A stretch of 64,000 nucleotides of DNA from Melampsora larici-populina 98AG31. Taxonomy: Eukaryota; Basidiomycota; Pucciniomycetes; Pucciniales; Melampsoraceae. The translations under genes were made by a program, and so were the position numbers. Where the stretch lies: assembly GCF_000204055.1 (NCBI RefSeq), contig NW_006768770.1:329196-393195 (forward strand), written 5' to 3'. Shown piece after piece: positions 22,708 to 33,171 of this stretch. Each line of letters starts with the position of its first letter. Within the stretch, counting starts at the first letter, position 1. Under the pieces are notes generated by a model. The model ran no database searches. It had not been told where the DNA came from and saw only the letters and a list, made by a program, of their open reading frames with translations.

Positions 22708-25375
22708 TCAACGCAGTCCTTCTTGACTATGGCGCAAGTTCACATGTGTGATGTAGCGATTCCAACCAACAGCAGAGATACAAACAATAATGACAAGGTC
22801 GATGATATCGAAACCCTTGGAATAAGTAAACTTAAACTCATCTTGAAGGAGGAATCGAGGAAAAGAATTCCTTCGCGTTTCATTTGGGGATCTATGAAAG
22901 AGAGGAACACTGCTGTGGATGAATGCTTGGCGTCGGATGAAGATTAGTTTGTTTTGACTGACCTCGCTTCCCAGGAGTTGTTGCCGTTGTTTCAACTTTG
23001 AATATTTCTCGGCCTGTTTCTCCAGAGCCTTTTGAGTTTGGATTTGCTTGCGCTCGGCGATGGCGGCCCTTTTCTCATTGATTGCTAGCTGTTTTAGTTG
23101 ATTTTGCTCTTTATGTTCCTCTTCAATCAGATGTGCATCAAGAATCCCTTGTTCAAGTCTTATTTGTTCTTCTTCAAGTTGTGCTTGATGCTGGAGATAA
23201 ACTGGAGATTTCATCCACATGTCTACACAATCATGTACCAGTGTAAACTGACCTGGAAGTGTCTCACCTCCTAAGATTTCACGGATGAATACACCGTTGT
23301 GGATTGCCTCATAATTTTTCACCACTTGCCACGCATCTTCACGATCAAACAAAGCATCTGGTAACATATGAGAAGCATTTGCATATGTATCTCGAAACAT
23401 ACCAGCAAATTTCCCAAGGAAGATCACGACGAGGTCAATCATAGGAACACTAAGTCGTATTGGGTTGGTTTTCTTGCATACAAGAGGGACATTGGCTGAG
23501 AACTTGCGCTTGGTGATTTTTTTGGGTAGGTTGAATATGCTGGCATCTTCAGTGTGTGAAGGTGTAGGCGCAGAGGTCATGAGACTATCAAACTCGTTGG
23601 CACGTGTAGATGGAAGCAAGCGTAGGATCCGAGCGCAACCTTGAGGATCACATTGGGAACACCTACAAGGTGTTATATTTTCTTTTTGCTCGCGTTCAAG
23701 TTCACCTAGATATCCTGGATCCAACAGGGAGACCAGTATGTAGCCTTTCCTAATCGCTCAGGTCCAGCGAGCAGAAATGTAAACCCTCCATTGACTGACA
23801 TAAGTGTTTGATCAACTCACAAGCTATCAACCAAATAGGCCGCTTGAAGGCAACAAGGTGCCACTCAAAGAGCGTGCATTCAATCTTCATCCAACATATA
23901 GGGGCCGACGTTGAACTCGCCCGGTGAGTTTTTTCCTGGAGTCATAGTAGGCTGAACAAAATGAATTACTAGGCCATCATGGCCACCACACCCCGCTCTG
24001 CCGGCCATTTGATTTGACTCAGCTGGGTCCATCGTGCCCAAAATAATCACTACCCTCCCACGTGTCCAATTCTGACCCATCTTGAGGTCAGAAGTACACG
24101 ACAAGATTGGAAATCTCCCTGCGCCATAATCTTCCACACGTGTAAGCTGGTCTTGATCACCGGTTACTGAGTGATATTGCCTGATATAAGTACTGTCGCC
24201 TTTACAAGCGTCGTTGGGGTCACCACGTGCTTTACAAACACCGTTGATTACGGTTCCGGTGCCATTCCAAGTGCCCGAGTATATCAGCATTGGAGTGATA
24301 TCTTCATCTGATATCACAGATTTTGGAGCGAATAAAAATTCAAGATCCTCCGCCGTCTTTAACGGTCAAGTAAGATAGATACGAATGAAACAGTTCTCCG
24401 GACGAGTGAGCTCTCCCTGGATCACCGTCATATGTTTTGGCAAGATATTGAGGCTTGACTGTATTGCCTTGATTGGTGACGGCCGACAAGTCGCAGACAT
24501 CAGCAGCACTGGGACTCCATCGGTGGCCATAAGCTGCTGCCCGAGGTTGCCATAAGATGACCTAAATAGGCCAACATCTTCGGGGGTAACATGTTTAGAG
24601 AAATTTCTTGATTTCCCGCTAGCCTGAAGGCCCCAGAGGTATATACAATGAGCTTCATTGACTACTTTTAATATAAGATGACGCTGAAAGTCCTTGCTGT
24701 GATACAAGGTTTGAAAAGCCTCGCTATTAAGGAAAATCTCTGGGCTCTTTTTGAAAAATACAACTGTCAATTCGTGAGAAAATCCACTATTGGTGTCAAG
24801 GATTACTGACCAAGTAGATGAACAAATAGGCATGTTGCTTCAATTTCGCCAACTCTTCTGGACCAAATGTGGTCTTAGTGAGATTAATGGCAGTGATCCC
24901 AATGCGACTCTTTTCCAAGACCTGAGATTGGAAATCATAAGTAGATCCTGTCAGAACTTGCATGATACAACATTCTCCAAAGTTTGGTGAAACTGACCTG
25001 ATTGTTCCCGAGTGTGTCCAGAGGATTCAAAACTAGAACTGCAGGTTTTTTGACCTTGGCAAACATGTGGAAGAACAACTCAGGAACTCAACTCTTTCCG
25101 GATCCCGTTCCAGCCAATAGAAAGGTATGGTCCCCGTTTATCAGGCTGACCCTAGAGTTGATTTGAACCCGTGTTGGTTTTTGATCCAGGTACTTCTCCC
25201 CAAAGCAGATAGACACTGCTTCTTGCTGCTCCGCTGTGCTGGACTGCAGCAGCTTTTTAGTAAGTGTGGGAGTTTCAATCTTCAAAGCTGGGGTTGATAA
25301 ACCAATGTCTAGGATGTCGGGGAGCTTGCTATATTTTTCCAAGGAACTTCGCATACAAATTTTTGGCTGTGACAT
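22708..25375 (-). pseudogene. RecQ-like DEAH helicase gene with several stops
   Basis: Exons on minus: 25375-24998, 24921-24811, 24746-23821 and 23749 to about 22708. Helicase motifs appear in order: Walker A LLAGTGSGKS, motif Ia AVLVLNPLDTLGNNQ, Walker B VVNEAH (Asp expected in place of Asn), motif III LLMSATCRP and motif VI NQMAGRAGCGG (Arg expected for the Cys). A Cys motif CRCSQCDP and a long Glu/Gln-rich coiled coil form the C-terminus. In-frame TGA codons lie at 25088-25090, 24366-24368, 23880-23882 and 23865-23867. RecQ-type enzymes are 3'-5' DNA helicases, and expanded families of this form are known from rust genomes. In this element it could unwind DNA for transposition. This copy should be inactive. 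Confidence 0.8.
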
Positions 25376-25540
25376 GTTTTCTGAGGTTTGACCTTGATGT
25401 CAAGACAGCCACAATCCAGAGACAGCATCGATGAAATTCCAACACGCCTGGCTCCTTTTGTGTTTTTCACGTTTCACATATAGATATGTTACATATCTTG
25501 TACTATTAGCCGCAGTTGCAACTTTGAAACTTCAAAAGAC

Positions 25541-25558
25541 CTTGTTTGGAGCCCAATA
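25541..25558 (-). repeat. right TIR of the DUF6589/helicase element
   Basis: Inverted copy of 18568-18585, followed by AAAACTTTGGCG, where the MULE arm resumes. Confidence 0.8.
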
Positions 25559-26008
25559 AAAACTTTGGCGATTGATAAACCACGCCGACCTGAAATCACA
25601 TATGACACCGGTTTTCCTTAGGTCGGATTCCTCTGGAAGCTGTACAGGTAATATACAGGTGTACATTGCCTTCAAACACCTTAAAGGGCTGTACGCTGCC
25701 TGTAAAGGCATCCGTAAGAGTCTGACACCGGTTTTTCTGATGGGAAGTAGGCGTCATCCCATTGGGATCGTTTTGAAGCTCTGATCAGAGAGCTGACATT
25801 GTGAACTACAAGTGCTTGTTCCCCTTGAGACCCCTTGCTATGAAACTATGCCTGTAAACAATTGAGTGAAGAAATTTGCAAGTCTGCTCGGCTTGTGATC
25901 CATCCCCTACAAACCACAATTCCTCAATATTTCACTTCAACCATCAAGACCAAGTAGCTATTCAGGTTTGAGTGTTTATCACGATCAGAAAATCAAAGTT
26001 GTGATCTA
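25559..26008. other. inner left arm and 5' region of the MULE
   Basis: 25559-25653 is the continuation of the interrupted left TIR, inverse to about 30301-30400. From 25654 to 26008 there is promoter/leader sequence of the transposase gene with no other gene. Confidence 0.6.
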
Positions 26009-29000
26009 ATGTCCTCAAATATATATCCAAATCATGATTCTTACAATAATCATCACCTTCTTGATCAATTTATCCCAGACATTGCTTCATCACAGCTAAC
26101 TCACTCTTATCCGTCTGATTACTACTTCTGTAATCAAATGAATGCGCCAATTGCACAATTTGGACATGATAATTCAGCACCTTATAATTCAAGTACTGCG
26201 GCACTATCTCACCACCCTATTTCCAGTGTACAGATTCACACCTCAAACAACAACAATGACCTGAATTTAGGACTTGAAGACCTGATGGAAATGGATGGTG
26301 AAACAGATGATGATGAGAACAACAAAGACAATCCAGAAGGAGAGGTGTCAGATGATGAGTCGGAGAAAGATGATAATGAATGGGGGGGATTGTAAGTGTA
26401 CCTGCTCTTGAATGTATAATGAGTTTGAGTTGATCCTGTGTTTATTGTTGTCAGATACAACTGATGATGAAGAAAGTGGTCAAATTGATGGAGACTGGCC
26501 TCCTCAAGGTATGTTCAACCTCCGAGAAGTTTGGTTTTAAAACTACACCCGCCTGATATATGTCTATGTCTAATACCTATAACCTATTAGGAGTTCAACC
26601 AGAACGTGAACTGCATCCCCCGCGTGAAGGCAAGATCTTCAATTCCAAAGAGCTCGGTCAACAATACCTGGAGGCTGTCGCAAGGCATCAAGGTTATGCC
26701 ATTGTTATCAAGTCTGACAAAGGTCCCCATCGCCAGAGCCGATACTTCTATTGTACTCGTGGTCATCAGACAACGAAACGTGCTGCAAAGGCATCTGCAT
26801 CTGTTCAACTTCATAAAGCATCGGGCACATCAAAGTCGGAAAAGGACACGAAAAAACCACGAAAGAGTAGCACAGCCAAATCTGGCTGTGAGTTTGGAGT
26901 ATCTCTCAACTACTGGAAAAAGCCAGGTCATTGGAGAGTCAAAGTTCAACATGCTCGTCACAATCACAAGCCGTTCAAGAGACCAAGCGACCTACCTCGC
27001 CTGCGCCGTTTCACACTTACAGAGGAAGGATTAATGGATGATTTATCAGAGGCTAATGTCCGTCCTCGAACCATTCGGCTCATGCTTCCGGGAGACAGCG
27101 CACATCGACCAATGCGAGACATATACAATCAGAGAGCCCGCTCTCGAAAGACTGAACTCAAAGGAACAACACCCATAGTGACTCTGATCAAACGACTTCG
27201 GGAAGAAAACTGGTTTTACTCAATGAAGCTTGGACCAGATGGCACCGTGGAATCCCTGTTTTGTGCTCATCCGACAGCAATCAAAATGGGTCGTCGCTTT
27301 CCGTATTGTTTTGGCTTAGATTGCACATACAAGACCAATAAACACCACTTGCCTCTCTTACACATTGTTGGCTCGACTTGCTTCAATTCGTCCTTCTTGC
27401 TTGCTTTCTGTTTCATGAACAAAGAAGATCGCCAGGAGTACACATGGGCACTTGAACAGCTTCACCAACTCCTCCAGCCCCACGCCAATCAACCAAAGAC
27501 CTTTGTGACCGACAAAGAACAAGCACTCATTGGAGCGATATCCGATGTTTTTCCGGGAAGCAATCATATCTTGTGTATGTGGCATATCAACAAAGCCATC
27601 TTAACCAAATGTCAATCTATCATTACAAACAAAAAAGAGTGGGACGAATTTTATGATTGCTGGCATTCCTTTGTAGATTCTCGCACCAAAGATGAATTTC
27701 ATGCTAATAAGACCCAACTGGTCAAGATTGCTCAGCGTCATTCACACACAATTGTTCAGTATCTCGAGTCAAATTGGTTTCCAATTGTAGAAAAGTATGT
27801 GAAGATGTTTGCAAACAATTTCCTCCATTTTGGAAACCAGACAACTTCGCGTGTTGAGGGCTCTCATCACTTTGTCAAAAGCTTCCTTGAAACTTTGGTT
27901 CAGGACCTACTAGCTTGCTTCAAAGCTTTCAAACTAGCAGTCAAACATCAAAACACCGAGTTTGAATGTCAGCTATCCAATGAAATTCAACGGACACTCA
28001 ACAACATCAATGAATGCTTTAGTTTATTACACACCGAATTATCTCAATACGCAATTGGATTGGCCCATGAGCAGCTTATACTCATTGGAAAGCCAAATCG
28101 AAAACCATGCACCAAATCATTCTCAACCTCATATGGTATTCCTTGCTCACATCAAATAGAAGCCTACATTGTCCTCGGCCAGCAAGTTCCAATTGAAGCC
28201 TTTCACAACCAGTGGCGACTTACTGCTGATCCAATTCCAGAATCCTTGGAGGCCTTGAAAAACGAGTTACAAAGCAAAGCTGAAAGTCTATGTAATCTTC
28301 CTGAAAATGCACTACGACGAGCATATGATGAACTCACCAAAGTTCAGAGTGGTCAATACGAGCTTGTACCAGTCAGAGCACCTGAAACCAAGATCAACAC
28401 ACGAGGTCGCCCAACTGGTTCCAAGAAGAACTGGTCCAAGTCTAAATCAACACAGCGAGATCCTTCAGGTTTTGAGTACCTCAAAGCTCCCGAGCCAAAA
28501 GCTACCGAACCAAAGGCTCCTAGACCAAGAGCTCCCCCTAAGTGTAGTAAGTGCAAAAGCTCTGGGCACAACAAAAAGAAGTGCCCACTCGTACCTCAAC
28601 TGCACGAACCAACTTTGGCAGAACTTCAGCTGGATCCAGATGCAGATACACCAATCAATATTACCGATGTTGATCGATCAGCCACTACATTACGTCCTGA
28701 ACTTGAGAATGGCAATTCAAACTTAAATTCTGATAACCGACACAGATTCGATTGGGAAGAAGACGAAGACAATTCAAACTCAAATTCTGATGCCCAAAAC
28801 AGATCCGATTGGGAAGAAGACAATGACAATATACCAAAATGTCCTTTCTGCGATGACCCACTCCCATCACAGCCCTCACCAAAACTTCACAGTCTGATGC
28901 AAATGCTTCTCGATCGACCAAAGGCAAAGAAGACCCCTTGACCCGGGAATCCTGATGCAGTCTCTCTTCCGGTAAGTCTTATTTCGGTCAACCAACACTC

Positions 29001-29751
29001 TCACATCTCTTTGTTCTTAATGTAACACCAATCATTCTAATCAACACATGTTTAAATTTCATCAGATGTCTGAGACCATCGCATTCTGTGTGATGCATGG
29101 TGCTGAGTAAAAATACATCCCCATAGGGAAACAGAATGGTTGGCCTTCATCAATCAATTTTGACGAACTCTCTAGGTATGTAAATAACTCGATTTGTGAG
29201 TATCACTGTCATATGGCTTCCATATGGAATTTCTAACATCCATTACCTATTTGTGATACCAGTCGTGTAGAGAAATTTGTCCCTGATCTGCAACATATCA
29301 TCAATCACCAAATTGACAGCACCTTTTTGAATGGTGCACTGCAAATCTTGCAGAGTCACGGAGCACGTCGAATGGATAGTGTATGGCACGGAGATCTCAC
29401 ATTTGAACTTGAACAACCAGGGTAGTGAGTATTGTTCTTCAAGTCAGTTTCTCATTTGATTCCAAGCTGATGTTGGACTGTAGCTATGGGGGCAGAGGCT
29501 TAGAAATCATTTATCAAACACTTCATTCGCAATTCCTGCGCCCCCAAGCTCCGAATCGACTCCTACACGCAAAAGCAAAGCCTCTCAGTCCTGAAACCTG
29601 GGTCCGGACAGTTTTGATTCCCGAAGTTTCTTTGAGACTGATCGCGGACGATCTAAAGATATCGATCTCGGATCCTAAAGTTAAAGATACACTTGAAAGC
29701 TCTCGAGCATATGGGATGGCTATATTTCCAGCCGAGGATGATCACTTTTGA
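26009..29751 (+). pseudogene. MULE transposase continuing into an RTC4-like domain
   Basis: Exons: 26009-26391, 26455-26508, 26591-28971, 29066-29175, 29263-29424 and 29484-29751. The large exon carries a FAR1/WRKY-GCM1-like N-terminus (EGKIFNSKELGQQYLEAVAR), the MULE DDE domain (Asp in CFGLDCTYKTN, Asp in FVTDKEQALIGA, Glu in TTSRVEGSHHFV), a SWIM-like CTKSFSTSYGIPCSH, a zinc knuckle CSKCKSSGHNKKKCP and CPFCDDPLP. The following exons encode an RTC4-like domain: AFCVMHGAE, NGWPSSINFDEL, YYGGRGLEIIYQTLH and VLIPEVSLRLIADDL. The frame is broken by TGA at 28939-28941 and TAA at 29108-29110. The first junction is one base out of phase next to a run of seven G (26382-26388). The splice phases after these stops fit perfectly, which supports one original protein. 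Activity of this copy is doubtful. Confidence 0.8.
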
Positions 29752-30652
29752 AATTACAAACATCGAAGGACATCAAAGGACTTATGATGAACTTTTGTAC
29801 TCAACAAGTCCTTGCACTCGCTGAAAGGAACCTATTGAGGTCTTATACAATCTGATCCTAACATATACATATTGTACATAGAATGAATCGAAATACATAA
29901 GGGCCGTTCTCCGCTTTTGCTGGTCAACTTGAACTTCAAAGATAACACCAATACCTATTGATACCCATTGATTATCATATGTGTCATACTCTATGTTGAC
30001 TGTGCTTGACTGTGTCTACCAACTGTGAGTCGATGTAACAAAGCTTGACAAGGGTCTGACAGCAAATTGCTTGATTTTTGGGGCAAACCTCGGTCAAGCT
30101 GTTGGAGATCGTAAATCAACGATTAAAGTGTTTGAAAACGAGCCAAAGACCGTACGATCTATTACGCTGAGATCTAGACTCGGCGTCACACACTGTAGGC
30201 AAGTCGGCGTCAGCGATCATAATCATGACACCCACTTTTACACACTTCATGATGGCAGAAGCCGGCTTCAGAAAGCATCAGAAAGCTCCTGAAGCCTTTA
30301 CAGGAAGTTCTGGACTGTATAACTTCCAGAGGAATCCGACCTAAGGAAAACCGGTGTCATATGTGATTTCAGGTCGGCGTGGTTTATCAATCGCCAAAAC
30401 TTTTGCGTTTGGGAAAGGGATCAAAATCTGAGTAGATGCAAAGGTGCGCAAGAAGCAGGCGCACATGATATGAGAATTACAAGAAAATTCATAATTGTCA
30501 AAAAAACTTTTATTTTGGGACCCTTTTCTACCACCAAAAGGTCATTTCCCTTGTCACCAAGAAATCAGACATAGCATGTAAGTCCCCTCCATGCCTCCGG
30601 GGTTTGTTGCGTTTTCCCCCCCGGACACTAGGAGGGGACTTAGTTAAGTTAG

Positions 30653-30661
30653 CTGTAATTG
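30653..30661. repeat. right 9-bp target duplication of the MULE
   Basis: CTGTAATTG, identical to 18302-18310. Confidence 0.85.
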
Positions 30662-30921
30662 CAGCAGTCTCAGTTACCAAAATCTCAAATTTTGTTTTTT
30701 GTTTTTTTTTCAACTGATGATATAACTGTTTCTAGGATAGCTATAGAAATTCTGAGGAGAGCAAAAGTTCATAAAAACATGCTTCTATAAATTTCATATA
30801 GGCATGATGGAAGGTTTATTGTGTATAAGGGGGTGAAAATGGACGCTGGAGATAGCTCCTGCCAAAGTGAAATTTGTATCAAGCCAAAAATCATTGATAA
30901 GTTGCAAGCCCCCCCTCCGCC

Positions 30922-31599
30922 TAACTTAACTAAGTCCCTCCTCCAATCGCAGGCATCCTCTGGAGCCTGCGGAGGAGGAACTAACTTATCGGCACTTTTT
31001 AGCCTGATTAGAATCCCAAATTTTGGATTTTCAACAATATGAGATCAAATTTGCCTTACTCCGTCCATCATGGACTCCCTGAAAAATCTGAACTGAACAA
31101 AATATTCTCACACATCTTGTACATAGTCTTCCAGCAAAAGATACATCAGTGATTTGTAAGTTCTTGCTTTGATCGGAGCAACAAAAAGTGTAACATTTTA
31201 CCTGATCAATTGTAGAGCTGCGGAGACAGTTGGAGGCAAAAGATGTTTCGAGCCATGTTTGACTCACCTACACATGTGTATGTACTGTCTTTGCAGCAAA
31301 AAATAAATAAAATGAAATAAAAATACAATTTGAAATTTACCTTGAGGTGCTCAAGGCCCTCAACTGCAAAACCTCTTGAGAAGGATCTGAAGAGGGCAAA
31401 AGCTGGGGAAGACTTTGTTCTATAATCTTTCCTAAAAAAAATGACGGCTTTGTTTTGTGCAAGACCGTATAATTTTGGATGGGAGATAGCCTCTGCCAAA
31501 CCAAAATCTAATCAGGCTAAAAAGTGCTGATAAGTCGTAAGTCCCTCCTCCGCAGGCTGTGGGGGACGTCTCTGCAGGGGTTTAGGGGCTTGTGTTAAG
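30922..31599. mobile_element. second MULE-type MITE of the same family
   Basis: Starts CTAACTTAACTAAGTCCCTC like the MULE ends. Inner blocks CACTTTTTAGCCTGATTAGA (from 30994) and, inverted, TCTAATCAGGCTAAAAAGTG (about 31508-31527) form the TIR. The right end (GGGGCTTGTGTTAAGCTG) is decayed. It shares a GATAGCxCCTGCCAAA-like block with the outer MITE to its left, so the two are relatives placed almost end to end. No gene inside. Confidence 0.6.
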
Positions 31600-32666
31600 C
31601 TGGCGTGTACTTGGACTCATACACCGTGTAGCCCATCCCAATGGAACTCACAGATGATGTCGTGCCTTTGGCCATCAACATAGATAAACCACATTTGCTA
31701 CCATGTATGGTTGCTCTTTATTTCTTTGCATGTTGTAGTGCAGATACCCATTTTTCATCTCTGTAACTAGAATGTTTAGACTTTCTGACATAGGTGGTGG
31801 GCACATATGTGCAACATATCCCTTTGAGAGAATCATGATTTTAAAGCCTCTAGAATGATTTCATGCGGTGCTCTGGTCCCTGCACAGTCGGTGAGATTTA
31901 TCTTGATGCATGTGGTAAACCAGATCAACCGGAAGATATAGAATTTGGGGTCATTAACAAGAAGGTCAGGCTTCTAGAGCATGGCAAGGCCTGAAAATGA
32001 AGTAGCAAACAATTGATCACTGAGTGATAACATACATTTTCTCTCCAAGGAACAAGATGGAGATGATACTCCTTTTCCTTGACTACTTTTTTCCGGCTTC
32101 AATTCAGTCCAGCAAGAAACAGTCGGTCATTGCAACTCATGGTTCAAATGTAAAATTCAAAACCAAGGCGAATCACACCAAAAGGTGTGATTGGATCACA
32201 GTCTCAAAGAGATATCCACTCTTGCAATTTCTGATCTCAGTCCTTAACTTAACCTGTGGGAAACCGCACGAGGGCTTCTCACTAACATAGTCCCAAGTTT
32301 ACATCACCACTTTACATGTAGTCCTCTCATTCTAGAACTTCAAGCTATCAAAGTCGATGTTCTCCTTGCCTCACAATGACAAGCTCTTCTTTATCTATCA
32401 CTCCATAGCATTGATCATTATATCTTCCTTCAAAGAAGTTGAGTCTGTTGCCTTGTTTTCACCTAACCAAATAGAATCACAAAAAATAAACATTATAAAG
32501 GTTCACAAAACCCACTAGCCCATTCTCAGAAAAGACAACAGAAAACAGAATGAATAGATTGACATGCGTAGATGCTTTCAAACAAAACAGAAAAATGAAT
32601 TGAAGACCAAATGATGATCTTTGAAAACGAGAAGTAAGAGAAAGAGAAATATAGCCAGTAAATTGA
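31600..32666. other. no supported gene
   Basis: Mixed AT-rich sequence. Short frames only, with no domain or splice pattern that I can defend. Confidence 0.4.
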
Positions 32667-33171
32667 TCACTTCTTCTTCCACCAATTTCGAAATAATTCT
32701 ACACGATCTTCATCAAATTCAAATGAACTAGTAGGATTTGAAGTTGAGAAATTTGCACCACGGTCTCCAACTGAAGAACATAATTGACAATATGAAGTCT
32801 GGGTTTTGTTGGATCGAAGATGAAGATAAAGAAGAGGTAAGATAACCCCGACTATGAGTAAGGAGATCGGTAAGGTGACGATAAGGATTTGGATACCTCG
32901 CTCGTGAGCTGATGATACAGGGTCACAGATCTGGGTTGGTAACCATATATCTTGGGTGACTATCCTTGATGCCGGGATTGAAGTTATCATACTGGTGATT
33001 AATGGAATTAGATTCGAGTGATGCCCTTGATTTTTTCTCTATAGCACACACTATATAATCAGGAAGTGTATCAGATGAGATGCGAGAAGATGATTCCAAT
33101 AAAGATGGCAAGCTGAAGAAAGATACTATAAGTCGAACAATGCGTACACTTTTTACACGAGGATTGTTCAC
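32667..33171 (-). CDS. possible small secreted or membrane protein, two exons
   Basis: The minus-strand ATG at 33171 opens a frame with an N-terminal hydrophobic segment (VRLIVSFFSLPSLL) that may be a signal peptide. A second overlapping frame, ending at 32667, has one strong transmembrane segment (GIQILIVTLPISLLIVGVIL) and a charged tail ending in FRNWWKKK. A 58-base intron with a GTGTGC donor near 33048 and the CAG acceptor before 32992 would join them in phase, giving a single-pass protein of about 145 aa. That intron is short and the donor is weak. No family is recognised. Confidence 0.4.

Larger units (their letters stand above)
19023..22751 (+). pseudogene. DUF6589-domain protein gene, broken by a stop and two insertions
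   Basis: Exons read on plus: 19023-19364, 19445-19804, 19869-20923, 20994-about 21157, then about 21348-21530 and 22295-22426, 22497-22553 and a last part ending at a TGA at 22749-22751. The DUF6589 signature is clear: RRFNGLQLQNSLSFVACGVS, LLVLDNINIQARVHDP, KMFHGSYVYSHVIP, MMSASDNSASGVAEM, HTLWNIVSKILSHHWGDPNY and FYLEIQNYWLKYFFN. Damage: an in-frame TGA at 20268-20270, a fold-back element at 21158-21329 and a CACTA MITE at 21531-22291. Removing the MITE with one TTA leaves the frame continuous. The last intron does not join in phase. DUF6589 proteins are very abundant in basidiomycetes and their biochemistry is unknown to me. As the only non-helicase gene inside the TIRs it is the best transposase candidate, by inference. 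Confidence 0.8.
18568..25558. mobile_element. about 7-kb DNA transposon carrying DUF6589 and RecQ-like helicase genes
   Basis: Perfect 18-bp inverted ends TATTGGGCTCCAAACAAG lie at 18568-18585 and, inverted, at 25541-25558. The insertion interrupts the left MULE TIR: the intact right arm reads AAAAGTTTTGGCG at this point, while here AAAAGTTTT precedes and AAAACTTTGGCG follows the element. That gives a 7-9 bp near-duplication, which is itself almost palindromic, so its exact length is ambiguous. Inside are only two genes, a DUF6589-domain protein on plus and a RecQ-like helicase on minus, meeting tail to tail near 22710-22750. No known DDE transposase is present. I cannot assign a described superfamily. 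Confidence 0.75.
18311..30652. mobile_element. autonomous Mutator-like element (MULE), interrupted by a nested transposon
   Basis: Long TIRs start CTAACTTAACTAAGTCCCCT. The left arm is 18311-18567 continued at 25559-25653; the right arm is about 30301-30652 inverted. The full arm is about 350 bp, as expected for Mutator-like elements, and 9-bp direct duplications CTGTAATTG flank it. Each end has a subterminal stem, AAGTCCCCTCC against GGAGGGGACTT. Without the nested insertion the element is about 5.35 kb and contains one multi-exon gene, a MULE transposase extending into an RTC4-like domain. The two arms remain very similar, so insertion was not ancient. Confidence 0.85.
17919..30916. mobile_element. 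outer MULE-type MITE, split by the inserted MULE
   Basis: The left end at 17919 starts CTAACTTAACTAAGT and contains GGAGGAGGGACTTACAACTT and TTTTGGCTTGATAC. Inverted counterparts (GTATCAAGCCAAAAATC, AAGTTGCAAG) lie at 30879-30910. The element is continuous once the MULE between its 9-bp target duplications is ignored: 17919-18310 plus 30662-30916, about 650 bp. Its last bases run straight into the start of a second related MITE at 30922, so the right end is approximate. Confidence 0.55.
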
